DNA of 64,000 nucleotides from Fictibacillus sp. b24. GTDB taxonomy: Bacteria; Bacillota; Bacilli; Bacillales; Fictibacillaceae. The stretch covers positions 2,418,001 through 2,482,000 of the forward strand of contig NZ_JAUCES010000005.1 in assembly GCF_030348825.1 (NCBI RefSeq). Reading direction: 5' to 3'. This document shows positions 45,540-53,997 of the stretch, one piece after another. Within the stretch, counting starts at the first letter, position 1; each line of letters begins with the position of its first letter. The position numbers were made by a program, and so were the translations under genes. A model generated the notes under the pieces. It worked only from the letters and a program-made list of their open reading frames with translations. It did no database searches and was not told the origin of the DNA.

Positions 45540-48500
45540 TTGAGGTTTCCTCCTTCCTCTTGCATTTTTTCTAAGATAACTTCATCTTTTTCAGGTCGAA
45601 GCTCTCTATATTGATTTTCTTCAAGCGTCTGATCAAACTGACAGACAGGTTTATACGAACAAAATTTACAAGGTGTTTTTTTCTTCATTTCATATGGCGA
45701 GATATCAATAACACCGCTTGTGATGCCTGCGCCGCTATTCACTGCCATTTTCCTGGCATGCTTTCTCATCGTATGAAAATGGTCGGCTGTAGCAACGGAA
45801 GAATGCGATTTGTGAAATCCTTTTTGTGTTAAAGCTACAGGGATGATGGAAGATCGGTCCTCCATCGTACTGTCCATAAGGTGAACGGCTTCTTGCTCTG
45901 CAAGTACAAGACCTTTCATCTTAAATTTCTTCAGCACTTCTTTTTCAATCTCTTCCACACTAAGAAGCTTCTTTTCATTTAGGATCGGATTATGAACATG
46001 GAAGTACAAAACACCTGCCGGCACGGATTCTTCGCCAAGCCAATTTTGCGAATGTGTTACAGCTACATCGAGATATGTTAACATCTGCAGTGCGATTCCA
46101 TGATACAACTCAGCTAAGTTCAGTCCTGTTGAACTCGATTTGTAATCAATAACACGCATAAGAAGTCCTTTAGAGCTTTTTGCTGTGTCGACACGGTCAA
46201 TGCGTCCAATCACTTCCATCGTTGTTCCGTTCGGTAACTTATAGATCAGCGGCGGCAATGTTCCGCCAGCTCCGAATGCCAGTTCAAGACCAGCAGGAGT
46301 AAATCCACTCGCTTTTGCATGCTGGCTTAAAATGTGTGAAGCCTTTCCAACTACTTCTTTCAACTTCTTTTTTATATAAAGATGACGGTTCGAACTTAAA
46401 AGAATCTCATGCTGAAGCTGCGGTGCGAGCAGTTCTACAATATCTCCTGCCAGCCTGTAACAATCACCTTTTGAAAGATCTCCCCAAGAAACTCTTCTTT
46501 GCTGAAGGGCATCATTCATCTGTTTTAACGCAGCATGAAACAGTTGCCCAATATCTGGTGCTTCGAGTTTGTACATTTGACGTTCTCTCAGTTTTAATCC
46601 ATACGACATAAACTGTGAAAACGGACAAGACTGGAAAAGCTCCATCCTAGATATACTCGTCAAGATCTTTTCACCATACAGATCCTGTGATACTGAAGAG
46701 CTTAATGGTGCTTCACGGTTAAAATAAAACAGACTTGATAAAGCCCTTTTCGCATAATGGCCGTATTGGTCATTTGTAATAACCCAGTTGTAAACATCCC
46801 ACCAAACGGTTGAGATCGGATACCCTTTTTTCCATTCTCTCAGCTGTGTGCTTAAAAAGGAGATGCTCTTTACAGGATGCTGCACAAAATCAATATCCTC
46901 GTCAAGAACTGGTTCATTTTGATAAAGCTCTTCCTTTAACTTCGGAAAAAGATCACGCAGCCGCTGAATAACCATTGATGGCTGAAGTGTCTTGCCTTCC
47001 TCATCTGCTAGTGCATACGAAACAAACACATGATCACTAGCATTTGTTAACGCAAGATAAATCATAAATTGTTCATCGAGCAGTTTCCTTCGTGATGTCG
47101 GCGCAAGAACAACTCCATTTCGTTCAAGCGCTTCTCGTTCGTCTTCTGATAACAAACCATCATCCTTTGGCTTAAGAGGAATCACACCATCGTTTACACC
47201 AAGCACGAAATTAACTTTTACGTCGGTAAATCTTGATCTCTCCATCGTTCCAACTAAAACTTGATCTAATGATGGCGGAACAAGGGCAAACTTCATGCTT
47301 TCAAGCCCCGTTTCAAGCATCTGCATCCATGTATCTTTTGACAGTTCTTCTTCACCCGTAAGTTCTACCATTTCATCAAGCAGACCTAACACTGCGTTCC
47401 AAACCTGGCCATGTTCAGATGCTGCCCTCAGTTTCCCTGAAGACTCCGCTTGCAGTCTTAAGCGCTCAAGTTTCATCGGGACATGAAGATCTTCTAAATA
47501 CTGATAAAGGGTTTTACAATAATCTATAACACTTCTGCTGTTTGAAAGGCCTTTTGATAGACGACTTAGAGGAGACACAATCATGTCCCTCAAATCATTG
47601 ATCAGTTGTTCTTTTTCGTCGTCGCGGCTTGTTTTACCGAAGTCTTCTGACTCAAACCCTCTAAATCTTTTATATTTCCAAGGCTTAGGATCTGTCCATC
47701 TCTTGCCTTGAATGCCGAGCGCTAATACATAGTTTTCGAGTTCGTCCATACACCTTCTCATCTCAGAGGTTGTTTTTCTGATCTCATCAAGCGGATAGAG
47801 CATATCTGTTTTAACCGCACGAAAAACGGCTTCATACCGCCAATTCTTTAAAACAACATCTAAAGAGGAACGAATGAGTTCAATGAGCGGATGATGAAGC
47901 ATGGACTTTTTTTGATCCAGGAAAACAGGAATTCCATAGTCTGAAAAAACAGTCTCAATAAGTGTCTGATAGCTTCCAGCGTTTCGGACTGTAACGGCTA
48001 CATCACGGTATCTATATCCATGATCCCTTACAAGCTCCACAATCTTTCTTGCTGCACCCTCCACTTCTGATCTTACATTTACAGCAGCTGCAACATGAAT
48101 CCCATCAAAGTCCGATGATTGAACAGCAGGTCTCCTGTCATATTGCTCTTCAATGTGAGCAATCGCCCGAGAAGAGAATTTAGGATTTTCGCGAAGGAAG
48201 ATCGGTTCTTCCAATTCCACATTTAGTTCTTTCGCTTGCTCAGTGAGAACTCCAATCGTCTTTTTTGTCATGTGAAATGTGTCTAGTTCATGCGGATCTG
48301 TATCTAGTTGAATGGTTTCATCTGTTGTAAGTGCAATCGTGACTTTTTTTGCATGTGCCATTAAACCTGCCACAACTTCGAGCTCTTGAGGTGTAAAAGA
48401 ATGGAATCCATCTATGTAAATCTCGCTATTCTTAATACTCTCAGCATAAGGCAGCTTCTCTTGAAGCAGTCTTAAATAATCTTCAGAATCAAGATATTTG

Positions 48501-49039
48501 CCAGCGAGTGCTTGTTCAAGTGCACCTGAGATGATGCTGAGATCTGAAAGTTTGTCTTGAAGCACCTTCTTGTTATTCTCTTTTTGACCTAAGGCAGTGA
48601 GCGTTTCCGCGTTCCACGTAAGGTCTTCTGAACTCACACAATAACGTTTCAGCTCTGTTGTCATGAGCTCAAGCAGTTCGTAAAATCCGCTTTGTTCTGA
48701 TGCTTTTTTAAATATTTTCAGTTCTTCTCTTTTGTGTTCAATAATTTTCCGAAGCATCATTCTTATGCCTGTTGAGGTGATATGCATTCTTGTCATGCCC
48801 CCGGTCTCACCAAGAACACGCCAAGCAAGTCTCGAAAAACTAAACACTTGCGCACGCATCATACCAGATAATCCATGGGTGGATGCAAGCTTGTATTCTG
48901 ATTGAAAGGTCATCTGATCTGGAACTAGATAGATGATTGGATTTCCGGATGGATTCTCTTTAAGTTTTCTTTGAATCTCCATAAAGACAGAGTGGGACTT
49001 TCCGCTGCCGGATCGTCCCAAGATATATTGCAAACTCAT
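45536..49039 (-). CDS. addB: ATP-dependent nuclease subunit B
   Basis: Partner of AddA with an inactivated helicase fold that scans for Chi and a second active nuclease domain. About 1167 residues. Walker A GRSGSGKSHS near residue 8, RecB-type nuclease motif VIDYKSS near 990, and the iron-sulphur staple: one Cys in LFQSCPFSQF near 800 and the C-terminal set CKFCSYKPVC near 1130. Start at ATG 49039 with GGGG 9 bases upstream; the in-frame ATG at 49048 sits against that site. First gene of the operon. No terminator or riboswitch is obvious in front of it; bases 49040-49205 show nothing I recognise. Confidence 0.96.
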   Translation of the reverse strand: MSLQYILGRSGSGKSHSVFMEIQRKLKENPSGNPIIYLVPDQMTFQSEYKLASTHGLSGMMRAQVFSFSRLAWRVLGETGGMTRMHITSTGIRMMLRKIIEHKREELKIFKKASEQSGFYELLELMTTELKRYCVSSEDLTWNAETLTALGQKENNKKVLQDKLSDLSIISGALEQALAGKYLDSEDYLRLLQEKLPYAESIKNSEIYIDGFHSFTPQELEVVAGLMAHAKKVTIALTTDETIQLDTDPHELDTFHMTKKTIGVLTEQAKELNVELEEPIFLRENPKFSSRAIAHIEEQYDRRPAVQSSDFDGIHVAAAVNVRSEVEGAARKIVELVRDHGYRYRDVAVTVRNAGSYQTLIETVFSDYGIPVFLDQKKSMLHHPLIELIRSSLDVVLKNWRYEAVFRAVKTDMLYPLDEIRKTTSEMRRCMDELENYVLALGIQGKRWTDPKPWKYKRFRGFESEDFGKTSRDDEKEQLINDLRDMIVSPLSRLSKGLSNSRSVIDYCKTLYQYLEDLHVPMKLERLRLQAESSGKLRAASEHGQVWNAVLGLLDEMVELTGEEELSKDTWMQMLETGLESMKFALVPPSLDQVLVGTMERSRFTDVKVNFVLGVNDGVIPLKPKDDGLLSEDEREALERNGVVLAPTSRRKLLDEQFMIYLALTNASDHVFVSYALADEEGKTLQPSMVIQRLRDLFPKLKEELYQNEPVLDEDIDFVQHPVKSISFLSTQLREWKKGYPISTVWWDVYNWVITNDQYGHYAKRALSSLFYFNREAPLSSSVSQDLYGEKILTSISRMELFQSCPFSQFMSYGLKLRERQMYKLEAPDIGQLFHAALKQMNDALQQRRVSWGDLSKGDCYRLAGDIVELLAPQLQHEILLSSNRHLYIKKKLKEVVGKASHILSQHAKASGFTPAGLELAFGAGGTLPPLIYKLPNGTTMEVIGRIDRVDTAKSSKGLLMRVIDYKSSSTGLNLAELYHGIALQMLTYLDVAVTHSQNWLGEESVPAGVLYFHVHNPILNEKKLLSVEEIEKEVLKKFKMKGLVLAEQEAVHLMDSTMEDRSSIIPVALTQKGFHKSHSSVATADHFHTMRKHARKMAVNSGAGITSGVIDISPYEMKKKTPCKFCSYKPVCQFDQTLEENQYRELRPEKDEVILEKMQEEGGNLN

Positions 49040-49205
49040 TTTGTTCATCCCCTGTTCCGTACATATATTCTGTTTCTATTATCTCATAATCTAGTAGGAC
49101 GGCAAAGGCTCCTATCCTCAAAAACGAGTACTTACAGCTGGTATTTAAAGGATAGCTTTCTTAAAAGAAATGTTTTTGTGTGACTACATAGTTGCTCTGG
49201 AAGTG

Positions 49206-49334
49206 GTTGATCTCCGTTTCAGACGCTCGCTTTCCGGGAGGTGCGCGGTGAGCCACCTCGGCGCTATGCGCCCTTAGGTGTCTCACCTGTCACACTGATC
49301 CCCCAGGAGTCTCGCGTCTTACACTACAATCAAC
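49206..49334 (-). repeat. Hairpin repeat element, copy H
   Basis: Minus orientation. In element sense: GTTGAT/ATCAAC, GACGC/GCGTC (both arms changed relative to GGTGC/GCACC), a G-rich/C-rich third stem, GGTGAG/CTCACC, apical CACCT/AGGTG and innermost GGCGC/GCGCC. First of three elements packed into 700 bases upstream of addB. Confidence 0.88.
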
Positions 49335-49393
49335 TTGTCAGTGATGTCTTAAGCAACAATATTTTAGGATTGTTGCTAGTTGGAAGTTCATAA

Positions 49394-49685
49394 GTTGGTT
49401 GTAGCTTAATATTGCCGACTTCTACGGGACAAACAGACAGTTCAAAAAGTTCAGCGCCGACAAGCGGGCCATCCAGCAAAATCATACATATAAAGTTTTA
49501 AGTGATGATGAGCAAAAGGTGGATGGGCTAGCAAAGCGCACTTTGCTCATGACGGACCATTTAACTTTTGACCTGGAGGGGTAAGCCACTGCAACTAGAC
49601 AGGTCAGACACTCGAGAGTGAAAACATACGAATGTGGCTCACCCTCTGCTTCGCGGAAAGCGAGCACCTGAAACGGAGATCAACT
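49394..49685 (+). repeat. Composite hairpin repeat, copy I, with diverged nested module
   Basis: Plus orientation with outer arms GTTGGTT/GATCAAC. The nested module (about 49437-49598) is related to those of copies B and G (it shares GGACCATTTA and CTTTTGACCT) but has a different left part. Its innermost stem is GCAAAG/CTTTGC where copy B has AAGGC/GCCTT. Confidence 0.8.
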
Positions 49686-49783
49686 TTCAAAAGTAACAAT
49701 GAATTCTTTAATATGAACACTCTGAGGTACATGCGAATAATTACTTTCTAGCCTTTTCTAAACGATTGTTGCTTCGTTGAAAA

Positions 49784-49910
49784 GTTGATTGTAGTGGAAG
49801 GTGCGAGACTCCTGCGGGACAGGTAGGCAGGTGAGACACTTAATGTGAAACATACGAATGTGGCTCACCGCCTGCCCCGCGGAAAGCGAGCACCTGAAAC
49901 GGAAATCAAC
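49784..49910 (+). repeat. Hairpin repeat element, copy J
   Basis: The cleanest copy: GTTGATT/AATCAAC, GGTGC/GCACC, GCGGG/CCCGC and GGTGAG/CTCACC. An outer GTTGC-type flank at 49769 resembles flanks of other copies, so the full unit may be longer than 128 bp. It lies just downstream of the GGDEF membrane gene. Confidence 0.9.
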
Positions 49911-49975
49911 TGCTTCTTGGCTTTATTTCATAGTACTAACCCTTTAAAATGAGCCAAAATAAAAAAGGAAAACCG

Positions 49976-51049
49976 CTACATCATTAGCTGATTTTCCTCC
50001 ATTTTGATGGTATCCAGTTTTAACGTGTTTCTTCCTGATGACTTTGCTTCATATAAAAGCATATCGGCTCTTTGGATCATTTCGGCAGGCTTTTCACCCG
50101 TTTTATAAATAGCTATACCATAACTCAATGTTACTGGTAACGGTTCGTTTCCGATGGTATAAGGAAATCGCTTTAAGTGACTATTGATGGATTCAATCAT
50201 CTTTTTCACTTCATGTTGGCTAGCTGTATGCAAAATCCACGCAAATTCTTCACCGCCATACCGATAAGCTTCACCGTCTTTAATAGAGATATACCGTTTA
50301 AAGGTTGCTCCCACGAGCTTTAGCACTTCATCTCCAATCAAGTGGCCATGCTGATCGTTAAAATTTTTGAATCGGTCAATGTCACAAAGGACAAGAGTGA
50401 AAGGCTTATTTTGTTTTGTTTTTTCTAATACATCTTCTTGAAACTTTCTGTGGTTAAGCAACCCTGTTAAATAGTCTTGTTCGGATTGAAGCTGATACAT
50501 GTTTTTCTCAAGATAGTGCTGTCTTTCTTTAGATGCGATGATACCGCCATATAATGCAATCAGCCACAAGAAACAACTCTTCATAAAAAATTCAAAGGAA
50601 GCCATAGTGTCCTGATAGCCACTGTCTGTTATAAAAAAGAACATCAGGGTACTAAAAATTGCTGCTCCTAAAAGGAAAGCTCCCTTCAATCTCCAATAAA
50701 GAGCTGCATGAATGACAATTAAATAACCGACTGAAACAAACGGACTTTCTGCTCCTCCAGACAGCTGCATGAGCCAAGCATAAGCTATATAGTCAAAAAC
50801 AATGCCACCCCTTGTAAAAAATCGGTAGTACACGGATTTTTCATGGCATTTATGTAATACGATTTGCGTTGAGGTCATATATAGTATTCCGATCGCCAAT
50901 AGCAATGGAAACGTATCTGTTTCATAGTTCAATACATTTGAAATAGGAGGATAGTAAAATATAGGGATGCAAAGAACTAAAAAGAACCACCGCAATAAAG
51001 AAGATATGTTTTCAGACCGGTGTTCCGTTATTACAAACCATTCTCTCAT
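49976..51049 (-). CDS. Membrane-bound diguanylate cyclase (GGDEF)
   Basis: 357 residues. About six transmembrane segments fill residues 15-180, then a short coiled linker and a GGDEF domain (about 195-345). The signature YRYGGEEFAWIL and the Mg2+/GTP motif LVLCDIDRFKNFND are intact, so c-di-GMP synthesis from GTP is expected. No separate ligand domain is seen; the membrane part probably senses the signal. I start at ATG 51049 with AAGGA 11 bases upstream; a GTG 18 bases earlier lies before that site. It is followed by repeat copy J. Confidence 0.88.
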   Translation of the reverse strand: MREWFVITEHRSENISSLLRWFFLVLCIPIFYYPPISNVLNYETDTFPLLLAIGILYMTSTQIVLHKCHEKSVYYRFFTRGGIVFDYIAYAWLMQLSGGAESPFVSVGYLIVIHAALYWRLKGAFLLGAAIFSTLMFFFITDSGYQDTMASFEFFMKSCFLWLIALYGGIIASKERQHYLEKNMYQLQSEQDYLTGLLNHRKFQEDVLEKTKQNKPFTLVLCDIDRFKNFNDQHGHLIGDEVLKLVGATFKRYISIKDGEAYRYGGEEFAWILHTASQHEVKKMIESINSHLKRFPYTIGNEPLPVTLSYGIAIYKTGEKPAEMIQRADMLLYEAKSSGRNTLKLDTIKMEENQLMM

Positions 51050-51139
51050 GTAGTCATCTTCCTTCACGCTATGCTATATTAGGAAATTATAGCACACGGT
51101 TCCTGTATTTTACATAAATCAATTTTCATCATATTTTTC

Positions 51140-52084
51140 TTACGTTTCGCACGTTTTCACTTCTCGTTTGTTCGTATACATTCGTTCGTCAGCCAGTTGA
51201 AGATAATAATCAATGTTTTCACATGCATCTGCAAGAAGTTCTATTGCACCGTAAGCGAGTGAAATAGAATTGTTCCAACTCATCAATTGACTCTCTATCT
51301 TTTCAACAAGGATATACGCTTCCGCTTCTGAAATTCCCGGTAGAAGAAATACAAATTCATCTCCTCCAAATCTAAATCCGGAAAACAATTTTAAGCGTTT
51401 TGAAAGCTCAGCGATCTGTTGAAGGATCTCATCTCCAGCAAGATGCCCATACTCATCGTTTATCAGTTTAAAGTTATTAATATCAAACATAACGAGTGTT
51501 AACGGCAGTTTAAGTTTGTGCGCTTTCTTTAGCTCTTTTTCCAAACAGTCATAGAAGTAGCGACGGTTATAAAGGTTGGTCAACGGGTCACGAATACTTA
51601 TTTCTTTCAAATCTTTAAATTGCTCTGCTGAAAAACCGCTTAAGAATCCAGTAACTGACCGATGTGATATACGGTTCCATCTGTCCAACATGAAAAGTTG
51701 AACAACATGCGATTCATTTTTTGCTTCTTTTTTTACTTGCTGCAGAACAGATTCACTGACGCTATTAGTAAAGCAAGCAAGTGTCTGATGCGGAATACGC
51801 TGATGTCTTAAAAAATGAATACCAGACCGAAAAGCCTTTTGTTCAGCTTGTTTTAAAAATAATTCAAAACGTTTTTCCGGCAAAAAAACCGCATGAACGA
51901 TACCCCGTAAAAACTTCACTAATATTTTTTCGTATTGCTCAACAAAACCGTTCAGAAACGTATGAAAGTCATCATATTGTCCGAGATGCTCTTTGTGAGT
52001 ATGTATCATGGTTGGAATAGACTCCATAAATTTTGAAAACAAGTTTCTTTTGAGTGTGCGCAAGTCTAGTTGGAAGTTTTCCAT
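51140..52084 (-). CDS. Cytosolic diguanylate cyclase (GGDEF) under a c-di-GMP riboswitch
   Basis: 314 residues. An all-helical N-terminal domain of about 150 residues (no recognised family; His- and aromatic-rich, with no heme motif I can defend) precedes a GGDEF domain (about 160-310). The signature FRFGGDEFVFLLP and the metal/GTP motif LVMFDINNFKLINDEYGH are intact, so it should make c-di-GMP. GAGGGG lies about 9 bases before the ATG. A terminator (52119-52151) and a c-di-GMP-I aptamer (52400-52492) lie upstream on the same strand, so the enzyme's product probably controls its own transcript. The N-terminal domain is the probable sensory part; what it senses is unknown. Confidence 0.88.
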   Translation of the reverse strand: MENFQLDLRTLKRNLFSKFMESIPTMIHTHKEHLGQYDDFHTFLNGFVEQYEKILVKFLRGIVHAVFLPEKRFELFLKQAEQKAFRSGIHFLRHQRIPHQTLACFTNSVSESVLQQVKKEAKNESHVVQLFMLDRWNRISHRSVTGFLSGFSAEQFKDLKEISIRDPLTNLYNRRYFYDCLEKELKKAHKLKLPLTLVMFDINNFKLINDEYGHLAGDEILQQIAELSKRLKLFSGFRFGGDEFVFLLPGISEAEAYILVEKIESQLMSWNNSISLAYGAIELLADACENIDYYLQLADERMYTNKREVKTCET

Positions 52085-52118
52085 TTCTGCAACCCCTCAA
52101 ATCCTGAAAAATTACATA

Positions 52119-52151
52119 CAAAAAGCCATTACCCAAAAAGGGAATGGCTTT
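52119..52151 (-). terminator. Terminator in the leader of the riboswitch-controlled GGDEF gene
   Basis: On the minus strand AAAGCCATT pairs with AATGGCTTT around a 12-base loop, then TTTTGTATG. It lies 35 bases before the start codon. Confidence 0.85.
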
Positions 52152-52158
52152 AATTAAA

Positions 52159-52220
52159 GTTGATAGGCATCGAATCTCTTTGTCAGTTTTGTTCATCCGG
52201 TGCTCATGTATTCGTATACA
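52159..52220. repeat. Leader direct repeat, copy 2
   Basis: About 62 bases closely matching 52279-52344; a 23-base core (52174-52196) is identical. On the minus strand it begins with a small hairpin TGTAT/ATACA. It lies between the c-di-GMP aptamer and the terminator. Confidence 0.8.
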
Positions 52221-52278
52221 TTCCGCTCCTCTGAACTTCACTTCCTCGACCTTCTTGCCTCTCAAGCATTAATACAAT

Positions 52279-52344
52279 GTTGATAGACATTGAATCTCTT
52301 TGTCAGTTTTGTTCCTAAGTGGTCATGTATTTACAATAAATACA
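52279..52344. repeat. Leader direct repeat, copy 1
   Basis: About 66 bases, the aptamer-proximal copy. On the minus strand it begins with the hairpin TGTATTTA-TTG-TAAATACA. The two copies are 120 bases apart, start to start. Confidence 0.8.
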
Positions 52345-52399
52345 CATCTCTTAAGAATATACCTCCCAGATCCAACAGCTATCGAAACATTAGTCCGCT

Positions 52400-52492
52400 T
52401 CCCTTTGGCAACCGGCTGCCATTGCATGTCTCACCATACTTTAGGCCCATAGCTTTGCGTCCCAGCTTTTCAACTGGTTTGCCCTTAATAAC
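52400..52492 (-). promoter_or_regulatory. c-di-GMP-I riboswitch (GEMM-I)
   Basis: Minus-strand RNA contains AAGGGCAAACC, then GGGACGCAAAGC, GGGCCTAA, and AGCCGGTTGCC. GGCAAACC pairs with GGTTGCC as P1, and GGGACGCAAAGC with the GGCCTAA block is the class I consensus. It lies about 320 bases upstream of a GGDEF gene. Confidence 0.92.
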
Positions 52493-52571
52493 AAAGGTTT
52501 CTATTGATTTATAGATATTATATACTATATAGGTAATTTTAGCCAGTGTTTTATATGGGTATTTCATCCTA

Positions 52572-53219
52572 TTATTTGTAGTCTTTAGAAATTTTTAACA
52601 TCCTATAGTACCTATACCCTACCCGTACAACATTTAAAACAAAATAAGGAATTTTTACAGGGAAATGGTAAAGTGTCTTTTTGTAAAACTTAAAATACGC
52701 TTTACGCAAGTCTTTCCATTTGCGGCAATCTTCCTTTTTATAAAAATCAGATACATCCACAATAATTCCTCTATTACCCGAAATCATCACATTCTTCCCA
52801 TGTACATCGCTAGGCTGCAATCCCTTTTCCGTTGCATAACTTAAGGCTTGATCAATATCAAAAATCACATGTTCAGGTATTTTAATTCCTTTATGCACAC
52901 AGTCATAAAGCGTAATACCTTGGATTCGTTTTAAAATCAAGAACCTACTTTCCGTGTAATAACAAACAGAAAACCCGGGATGATCGCCTAAACGTTCGTA
53001 TACTTTCTTCTCATCCAGCAGACCGTGTTCGTCCCTGCCATAAATTTTCACGACATAATCGGGATATTCTGGATGTAAAAAAACAGCCGCGTAATTACCG
53101 CAGCCTAGCATCTGCCAAGGATGTGGTGTATTTACCGGACATACCGGATCAAACGGACTTTGGCTCTCAATCATGATTTCACTGTTCAATTGTCTGGCAA
53201 GCTGAATAAAATGTTCCAT
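52572..53219 (-). CDS. Small protein-kinase-fold protein (serine/threonine kinase-like)
   Basis: 215 residues with a compact eukaryotic-like kinase fold. The glycine loop reads LGCGNYAAVF near 39, the VAIK-type Lys is in YVVKIYG near 58, the catalytic loop reads PSDVHGKNVMI near 138 (Asp retained, HRD changed to SDVHGKN as in RIO/YrzF-like kinases) and the metal motif is VDVSDF near 154. The pattern resembles B. subtilis YrzF/YbdM-like proteins. There is no transmembrane or sensory domain. Start at ATG 53219 with GAGGA 5 bases upstream; the in-frame TTG 12 bases earlier overlaps that site. Substrate unknown. Confidence 0.78.
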   Translation of the reverse strand: MEHFIQLARQLNSEIMIESQSPFDPVCPVNTPHPWQMLGCGNYAAVFLHPEYPDYVVKIYGRDEHGLLDEKKVYERLGDHPGFSVCYYTESRFLILKRIQGITLYDCVHKGIKIPEHVIFDIDQALSYATEKGLQPSDVHGKNVMISGNRGIIVDVSDFYKKEDCRKWKDLRKAYFKFYKKTLYHFPVKIPYFVLNVVRVGYRYYRMLKISKDYK

Positions 53220-53315
53220 TCGGATCCTCAATTTCTAATGGTCTACTATCATCATATGTTTCTGCATTCATTGTATACAGTTGGCATGAAAAAGGAAACC
53301 TGAATGTGTTCTGGC

Positions 53316-53675
53316 TTATTCCGCTGTTACATGAAGGTAGGAGAGCATAAGCGTTTCGGCTTTGTTCTTCAAATGAACGTTCGGGAATCGCATAATTTCA
53401 CGGTACCCTCTAATGAAGATCTCGTATTCAGTAATATCTGCTTCACGCCTGCCATCCATCACCTTTATTCTTCTTTTTCGGAGTTCAACTCTAACATCAT
53501 ATAGATCTTTACTAATTTGATTCATAATCTGTTCGATTAATGCGACATATGGCTGCCTCAACTTTAATGGAGAGCCGTTAATAATTTGCAGGTCCCGATT
53601 AAACACTGTGAGTAAAATCGGATACATCACAAATTTCTCAATGAGCGAACGCTCTTCTTCGCTTCCGTATTGCAC
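53316..53675 (-). CDS. YhjD-like small helical protein of unknown function
   Basis: 119 residues, predicted mostly helical and soluble. The pattern EERSLIEKFVMYPILLTVFNRDLQ, SPLKLRQPY and a closing stretch FIRGYREIMRF is what I remember of the YhjD family of spore formers, but this is recall and not a search. It starts at GTG 53675 with GGAGG 8 bases upstream and follows a small WYL-domain gene by 16 bases, so the two are probably cotranscribed. No enzymatic motif is visible. Confidence 0.6.
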   Translation of the reverse strand: MQYGSEEERSLIEKFVMYPILLTVFNRDLQIINGSPLKLRQPYVALIEQIMNQISKDLYDVRVELRKRRIKVMDGRREADITEYEIFIRGYREIMRFPNVHLKNKAETLMLSYLHVTAE

Positions 53676-53691
53676 GACAATTCCTCCAATC

Positions 53692-53901
53692 TTAAGAAGG
53701 CGAAAAACGAAATTGTACAGATAATATATTTCTTATGTGAAAAGTTCGGATTTCTTTTCTAACTGAACAGTAGCCCTTAATTATGTCTCCGTGAAGTGAG
53801 TATGGAATGATCATTCGGTGAGAAATATTCCCTTTTCGCGAAAGGTAAATCATCTCCACCGCAGTCCTTTCCTGGATGCATCTTAAAAACATGCTAGTCA
53901 T
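53692..53901 (-). CDS. Small WYL-domain-like protein
   Basis: 69 residues that are little more than one WYL-type beta barrel: VEMIYLSRKGNISHRMIIPY followed by IKGYCSVRKEIRTFHIRNIL, matching the strand pattern and the GY-C--R---RTF-I--I signature of WYL domains. Free-standing WYL proteins of this size occur in bacilli; they may bind nucleotides or nucleic acid, but no function is established. Start at ATG 53901 with AAGGAGG 7 bases upstream; longer frames to 53955 pass through this ribosome site and are unlikely. Confidence 0.65.
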   Translation of the reverse strand: MTSMFLRCIQERTAVEMIYLSRKGNISHRMIIPYSLHGDIIKGYCSVRKEIRTFHIRNILSVQFRFSPS

Positions 53902-53954
53902 GAAGCAACCTCCTTTTTTATTTATTATATGCGAACAAACGTTCTTTTTATACA

Positions 53955-53990
53955 AGAAAAAAATACCTATCTAATAAAAGATAGGTATTT
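53955..53990 (-). terminator. Terminator of the rsbR-like gene
   Basis: AAATACCTATCT pairs with AGATAGGTATTT around a 6-base loop; on the minus strand it runs into TTTTTTTCTT. Confidence 0.88.
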
Positions 53991-53997
53991 TAGATTT

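Noticed and set aside
49040-49975. Missing or decayed gene in the 936-base gap before addB
   Set aside because: No codon pattern or recognisable protein remnant was seen on either strand; the gap is filled mainly by repeat copies H, I and J.
51972-52265. 97-codon minus-strand frame across the GGDEF leader
   Set aside because: It begins at TTG, runs through the leader repeat and terminator and into the GGDEF gene in another frame. The leader is better explained as regulatory RNA.
52379-52567. 62-codon minus-strand frame
   Set aside because: It overlaps the c-di-GMP-I aptamer, whose conserved bases explain the sequence.
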